Shown piece by piece: positions 58,548-64,000 of a stretch of DNA of 64,000 bases. The first letter of the stretch is position 1. Every line of letters begins with the position of its first letter. The DNA is taken from assembly GCF_031755915.1 (NCBI RefSeq), contig NC_083379.1, positions 22,940,001-23,004,000 on the forward strand, in the 5' to 3' direction. Made by a program: the position numbers and the translations under genes. The notes beneath the pieces are model-generated. The model was not told the origin of the DNA, made no database searches, and saw only the letters and a program-made list of their open reading frames with translations. Source of the DNA: Ziziphus jujuba. Lineage: Eukaryota; Streptophyta; Magnoliopsida; Rosales; Rhamnaceae.

Positions 58548-59324
58548 ATGGAAATCTCACTAAAGCACCATGAAAACCCTAACCCATGTCTGCTTCCTTC
58601 CCCAAATAGCCACAGTACAAATAGTAGCAGCAGCAGCAGCAGCAACAGCAATGGAGTCCAAGCCACACCACCACCACAACCACCATCAACACCAACAGCC
58701 CTTCAATCTCCTCAGCCTCCCAAACCCATCACCAGATCCGAATCCGCTAACCCTTACCCGACAACATTCGTCCAAGCTGACACGAACTCTTTCAAACATG
58801 TAGTTCAAATGCTCACCGGATCCTCCGAAACCGCCAAGCAAGCCTCCTCAAAACCCTCAAGCACTGTAACGGCCATGGAACCACCTTCTAAAACCCACAT
58901 CCCACCCATCAAATCCATGCCCAAGAAGCAGCAATCCGGGTTCAAACTCTATGAGCGCAGGAACTCCCTCAAGAACCTCAAGATCAACCCCTTGATCCCC
59001 GTCTTCGCTTCGACGAATTCTGGATTTTCTCCCAGGAAGCCGGAGATCCTATCCCCAAGCATTCTTGATTTTCCGGCCCTCGTTCTCAGCCCCGTTACGC
59101 CGCTGATACCCGACCCGTTTGATCGATCCGGGTCGTCGAATTACGCGTATTCCAACAACGGGAGTGCTAATTTAGATGCAGAGGCGGAGGAGAAAGCCAT
59201 TAAAGAGAAGGGGTTTTACTTTCACCCTTCGCCGGCGACAACTCCGAGGGACCCGGAGCCCCGCCTGTTGCCCCTTTTCCCTACCACATCCCCTAGAGCT
59301 TCAGGTTCTTCTTCGTCTTCTTGA
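58548..59324 (+). CDS. VQ motif-containing protein (VQ4/VQ31-like, MVQ group)
   Basis: An intronless 258-residue protein. The VQ signature FKHVVQMLTG is at residues 82-91 (FxxxVQxLTG), which in this family binds WRKY transcription factors. The C-terminal half has the FKLYERRNSLKNLKI block (132-146) and an ILSPSILDFPALVLSPVTPL block (167-186), followed by DPFDRS. These blocks typify the Arabidopsis VQ4/VQ19/VQ31/VQ33 group, known as MAP kinase substrates. At least ten Ser-Pro or Thr-Pro sites (for example S161, S169, S181, T184, S228, T232, S248) fit kinase regulation. The N-terminus has a serine run from an AGC repeat (about residues 26-34) and a Pro-rich stretch. There is no signal peptide or membrane segment; nuclear location is inferred. 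Met at 58548 is the first in frame after the CT-rich leader and is followed by intact sequence to TGA. It is the only clear host gene here. The exact orthologue is not resolved. Confidence 0.95.
   Translation: MEISLKHHENPNPCLLPSPNSHSTNSSSSSSSNSNGVQATPPPQPPSTPTALQSPQPPKPITRSESANPYPTTFVQADTNSFKHVVQMLTGSSETAKQASSKPSSTVTAMEPPSKTHIPPIKSMPKKQQSGFKLYERRNSLKNLKINPLIPVFASTNSGFSPRKPEILSPSILDFPALVLSPVTPLIPDPFDRSGSSNYAYSNNGSANLDAEAEEKAIKEKGFYFHPSPATTPRDPEPRLLPLFPTTSPRASGSSSSS
58624..58651 (+). repeat. AGC trinucleotide repeat coding for polyserine
   Basis: A short AGC run inside the VQ gene encodes the serine tract. Length variation would not shift the frame. Confidence 0.9.
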
Positions 59325-61390
59325 ATAACAAATAATAATTTTTTATATTTTGTTGGATGATTTAATATGTTTATTGTTGCCATTGGGTGATGATGAGAAG
59401 GGAGATGGAAAAAAAAAAAAAAAACATTTGTAATGGATAATTTGCAGAGAATGAGGGAAATCTTGCTTCAATTGTAAAATTTGTTGTCTTATTCTTCTCG
59501 TATGTTCTTAGCACTTTTTTCTTCTGCTTGGTTCTGAAGAAGATTTGATGAGGGGAAAATTTTCAAATTAACTTGCTCTCTTTTTCTATGTCGTGCTCAA
59601 CAATGGGTAATCCGGTGATGAATGTCATTGATCCTCGGAGAGAATTGGTTGGTATAAAGCTTAATTGAGTGGAAGTTGAAATTCACTTGAAATTTGAATA
59701 TTTGATACTTCCTCCTCTCTATGTATTTACATGTTGCATTTGTGATAATGGTTCAGTCTGTTACTTAGTTTTTTCTACTTCATTAGTCAGTGGGTAATCA
59801 TACAATAATTGAGATTCTTTACAAGGAGGATATAAATTCAAAAGGTAAAAACTTTATCGGGATCACCATAAATTTGCATAGAGAATCACTTTACTCCTCT
59901 GATATTTGTCTCTCTACTCAATGTTTTCAATAAATGCTGAAGTGAATGCAGTGATCCAATTTAATCTCATACTTTTAAGCATTAATAAACATTGTAAGCA
60001 GTGCAGCAGATGAATAGGGTGCGAGAAATAGGAAAAAGAAAAAAAGTTTTGTTTGTTTCAGTGGCAAAAGCAGCTTTGGCCAAGCTGTCAAAGAAAGAGT
60101 AGAAGAATTGGTAAGGAATCTTTTGTTGTCTTTGCTGAGCCTGAGGGAAAGATGCCATGGCAGGCAAGCAGGTGTTCTGTGTGCTTGTGTTGTAAGCACA
60201 TTTTGGTTTGTTCTATGGTTGTTTTTCTTTATATTTTTAACAAATAAATATATAAAAGTATACAGTTGGGCTATGATGGGTAATTTCATACGTACGATTG
60301 GTGTCTCTCCAATAAGATATAATTTATAGGATACATTATCATCTGAATTAGATGTAATCCGACATCAGATACCCATCTTCTGGACGGGCGACATGAGCCA
60401 TCATAACAAAACTTTTAAAAGCATATAATTATTTTATACTCTATATGGTTATTAGCACTTGTAGCAATTTTGATCTACATATGGTAGATCTATGATATAA
60501 TTCATGAGCGGAGAGAAGTCACCATTGGATATTGCTATGGGCCCCTTCTGTCTGGTGATGTAGATATCATGTAGTCTGAGTTAGCTGAGCATATGATTTA
60601 AATCGAAGTTGAAAATAGTTAGCCTTTTTTTTGGGTTACTGTTTGTGGGAGGTCAAAATATAGAGTGGGGTCTTAAAAGAAAGCAATAAATCCAGCGGGT
60701 TTTGATGACCGGATTATTACAATTTTCAGCCACACAGAAGATTTATATTTGCTTATTATTTTTATTGGGACCCATTAAATATAGGAATACACTTGGTGAG
60801 TTTCGTGGGCCACGTATTCTTTAATACAAAACTTTGGATTGCTGTAAAAGCAATCGTGTAAAGGGGGTTTCTTCTTTCTTTGAATCTAACATTGTTTTTG
60901 AGTCTGCTTTTTGACCCAAAAGAGACCAAAAAACTGTAGTGAATGGGGACATGAGAAAGTGAAAGTTAGGGAGGAGGGGAAGTGGGACTTGTGATGATGA
61001 AAGGAAAGAAAAAAGAGAGGTAGTGATGAAAATGGGAAAGCCAGAAAACAAGGTGTTGGATTGGCCTGTGTTTTTTTGTTTGTTTGTTTGTTCTTGTGGG
61101 TGTGATCTTGTGGACTTTGCACCCTTTAGGGTTGATGTGTCATTAAGCGGAAATTTCAAACTTACATGTGCACTGCTTGGCGACCCATCTTGAAATTTCT
61201 AATTCTTCTTCTTTACATTTTAGGCTCTAGCATATAATTATAATTTCTATTTTATTTCTTCTTTTATAAAAAACTGATAATTATCATGTTAAAATGGAAT
61301 ATGCACTTTTACGGAAAGACGACAAGTTTAAGCTCAATCTTTCAACCGAAATGATTTATTAACATCTTATGCTTAACATAATTTACTAAG
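59325..61390. other. 3' flank of the VQ gene and intergenic DNA
   Basis: The 3' UTR probably covers the first 100-250 bases (TTTGTAATGG near 59429; poly-A run at 59409-59425). The open frames at 59975-60289 (-), 60053-60329 (+) and 60821-61159 (-) lack recognisable domains, and I do not call them genes. Confidence 0.5.
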
Positions 61391-61406
61391 TGATTATGTA
61401 AACAAA

Positions 61407-61431
61407 TCTCTCTCTCTCTCTCTCTCTCTCT
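61407..61431. repeat. TC microsatellite
   Basis: About 12 TC units, followed by T-rich sequence. Confidence 0.95.
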
Positions 61432-61943
61432 TTGTTTTTGTTTTCGTTTTCGTATTTTTTTTTTTTTTGATAATGAAAATTAAAATGTCCTTTAGGAGAC
61501 AAATAAAATTTGCAAAATCAATTACTTTTCCATCGGAACAACCAAGCAGCAAAAATACTGTTTTTGGGGGCATAATAGCCCTTTTCAAGTTATCCTAGTG
61601 TGAAGTTGGATTTAATATTTAATGTTCTAGTACTCGTTAATCTCATATTAGCTCTTTCAACCTTTATTTTCCCAAACTTTGGTCCAATGCATTTTCATCG
61701 TCATTTAAGAAACAATAAACTTATTCCCCACTAATGATTAAATAAAATGGACATGATTGTCGGGATGGTTGAGGAAAAGTTCCACACAACCAATGCCTGC
61801 GATGGAGGTGTAAAGAAATTTACACAAAATGCTATTGTTGAAAGCTACAAAGACGAAAAACAATACGCAAAATATATGGGCTCCATACCTTGATCCCCAC
61901 AACCTAAATCCTAAAAAAAGGCCCTTTATTTTTACCCCCACAG

Positions 61944-61983
<40 letters not shown>

Positions 61984-64000
61984 TATCTTTTTCTCCGCTC
62001 AAATTCTATATATTTATGACAAAATTACAATAACACCCATTCAATTTTACCAATTTTGCGAATATAAGCCTTGTATTTCTGGAAATTACAAAATCTTCCT
62101 CTTGCATTTCAGTTTTGTTGCAACATGACTCATTTTATACACTTTTTTTTTTTTTTTTAAATATATTTCACATATATAAACTAGGGTTAATATCATATAG
62201 GCTCCTTATGTTTTACCCTTATTTTAAATTATACCTTGAAGTTTTGAACATTTCAAAAATTTCTTAATTTTTGTCCTAAAGATTTTCACTCTCCTATGCA
62301 GCAGGATAAAAGGACATTAATACCCTTACAATTCAAAAATAACTTTTAATTATTGATATAATTGATATCATATCACCCTTTATCCAAAAAAAAGTAAATA
62401 TTCACCTTTTTCTTAAAATTATTTTATCAATTATCATTATAATAAAAATATTCTACTTATTTAATTTTACTATTTTACCATTTTCATATTTTTTGTTGCA
62501 TAATTTACGATTTTACATCAATTTTTGTTTTGTTTTATAATGTAGCTATATATTTAGATTAATTAAATTTCTATAATCTAGTAATAAAATTATAATTTTA
62601 GATATTTATAAATTACTACGCTGTAATATTTTTAATATATTTCACTCAAAAAAAAAAATAAATAAAATCTATTGTAACCAGATTCAGTTTTATTCTTCAC
62701 TTTTTGAAACCATAATATTTTTTTAAATTAACTTTTTATTGAAAAATTAAATGTTAATGGTCTTTTTTTTTTTAAAAAAAAAGAAAAGGGCATGATTAAA
62801 TACCATATAAAAATCTTATAACAATAACAATTTCTTACTAATTCTCCATCAATTTTTAACTTTTCACTCTCATACATATTTCGTGTATCTTTTTTTTAAA
62901 TAATTAGTTTTTTCTTTGCTCTGATAAAAGAAATATTGATATTCATAATGAATAAATAACTATTAGATCAGTAAATTAGAAACACAAACATAATTATCAA
63001 CATATATGGAATACGAAGAAATAAGTTGAAAAAAAAAATATCATAATGACTAAATATTGATAAAAAAATTGGAATCACATTAAAATAAATTATTAAATAA
63101 TTAATTTTTTTTATAGTGTACAGAAAAAATGCACAAATTATAAAATGAAGATAAAAAACGATTTAATAGTTTTAACAATTTATTATGTACATAAATATAT
63201 AAGATAATATAAAATATTTGAACTAATTAAAGTAAATATTAATTAAAGATGATAATTTCTAGCTAGAAAAAATTATGGAAGATAACTAATTTTTTAGGTA
63301 ATACAACATTTTATTTAGGTAGTGCAACAACTATTTTTTTCGTTTTTTGTTTATCTTTTCTTCATTTTATGCAATATAAAAATTAGTTAATAAAATTCCA
63401 GTAAAAAAGAAAAAGAAAAAAGGAGGATAGTTAAATCTTTTATTATTTTTTAGACATTTTATAAAATGAATAACTATTTTATTTATTTCCATTATAGGTA
63501 TTAGAACATTTTATTTAGGGAGATGAACAACCATTTTTTTAAAAAACTTTTATGACATATAATAATTAGTTTAATTCTTAGCGAAAGAAAAAAAAAAAGT
63601 TAAAGGATGATAATTTTTTTTTTTTTTGGGATTATAAAAAATTTAGAAATGATATGATATGGTAATTATGGAGAAGGATTCTGAGATCATCATTTAGAGT
63701 AATCAGATTTATATGATTTTCATGTTTTGACAGCTATAAATTACTGTATTTCACAACCCCTCTTTATAAATCTTTTAATATATTTTCACAACCCCTCTTT
63801 ATAAATCTTTTAATATATTAAAATTAAGGGAACATTTAGGAAGTGTATCACTAATTTTTGTTACTTTTTATTCATTTTATAAAATATAATAATTAGTTTT
63901 TAGTTAATATACAAATTTTATCTATCTTATTCTTGTATATTTAGTAATACATTTTTTTAAGATACATGAGACAAAATTTTATCATTTTCGAGATATATAT
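61432..64000. other. Very AT-rich intergenic DNA with short tandem repeats
   Basis: No gene. An (AT)n tract lies at 61962-61987 after poly-A. The segment near 62185-62330 reads like a dispersed intergenic repeat (ATATAGGCTCCTTATGTTTT). Diverged repeats lie at 63290-63630 and an exact 35-bp duplication at 63751-63820. Confidence 0.5.
63751..63820. repeat. Exact 35-bp tandem duplication
   Basis: TCACAACCCCTCTTTATAAA and the following 15 bases occur twice with no visible difference (63751-63785 and 63786-63820). Confidence 0.95.

Noticed and set aside
60821..61159. 112-residue minus-strand frame
   Set aside because: Low-complexity composition with no domain or recognisable gene signals.

Overview
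This is a gene-poor, AT-rich plant nuclear window, most likely from a dicot. The evidence is a plant-specific VQ-motif gene, Ty3/gypsy and Ty1/copia retrotransposons primed by tRNA-Met or tRNA-Asp, TRIM elements and a Helitron-like element. I cannot name the species. There are no bacterial genes, CRISPR arrays or organellar genes.

Positions 1 to about 50,500 are a nest of retrotransposons dominated by one Ty3/gypsy family. Its LTR is about 1.1 kb, starts TGATGCGAATCC and ends GTTCGTATCA. I count 17 copies or fragments of this LTR on both strands. Left block: a decayed copia element (828-1627 and 10205-about 11576) is split by a solo LTR (1628-1967 and 9445-10204). That LTR is itself split by a full element A (1968-9444), which carries another solo LTR in its leader (3766-4907). 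Middle block: a solo LTR at 13264-14388; element B on + (15256-about 20736, with solo LTR 18454-19587) meeting element C on - (about 20737-26851, with solo LTR 21133-22241) tail to tail; then 5'-truncated element D on + (26852-30465). Right block: an Athila-like element is split by a Cassandra-like TRIM, which contains gypsy element X (-), which contains a solo LTR (35441-36573) and a complete element E (36720-42698, flanked by TTTTC). A second Athila-like LTR, PBS and gag follow to about 49,505.

All coding regions of these elements are pseudogenes. The usual order is gag (with a CCHC knuckle), aspartic protease, linker, RT and integrase tail. A, D and E share one internal deletion that joins the protease linker to an RT remnant and the integrase C-terminus, so they look like a non-autonomous gag-protease subfamily. 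C and X keep real RT segments. The polyprotein C-terminus is read into the 3' LTR, which explains the recurrent short ORF in nearly every LTR.

From 50,500 to 64,000 the sequence is AT-rich intergenic DNA with a complete small TRIM (52292-52725), a Helitron-like non-autonomous element (53097-53548), several tandem duplications and microsatellites. It holds the only convincing host gene, an intronless VQ-motif protein gene at 58548-59324 (+).
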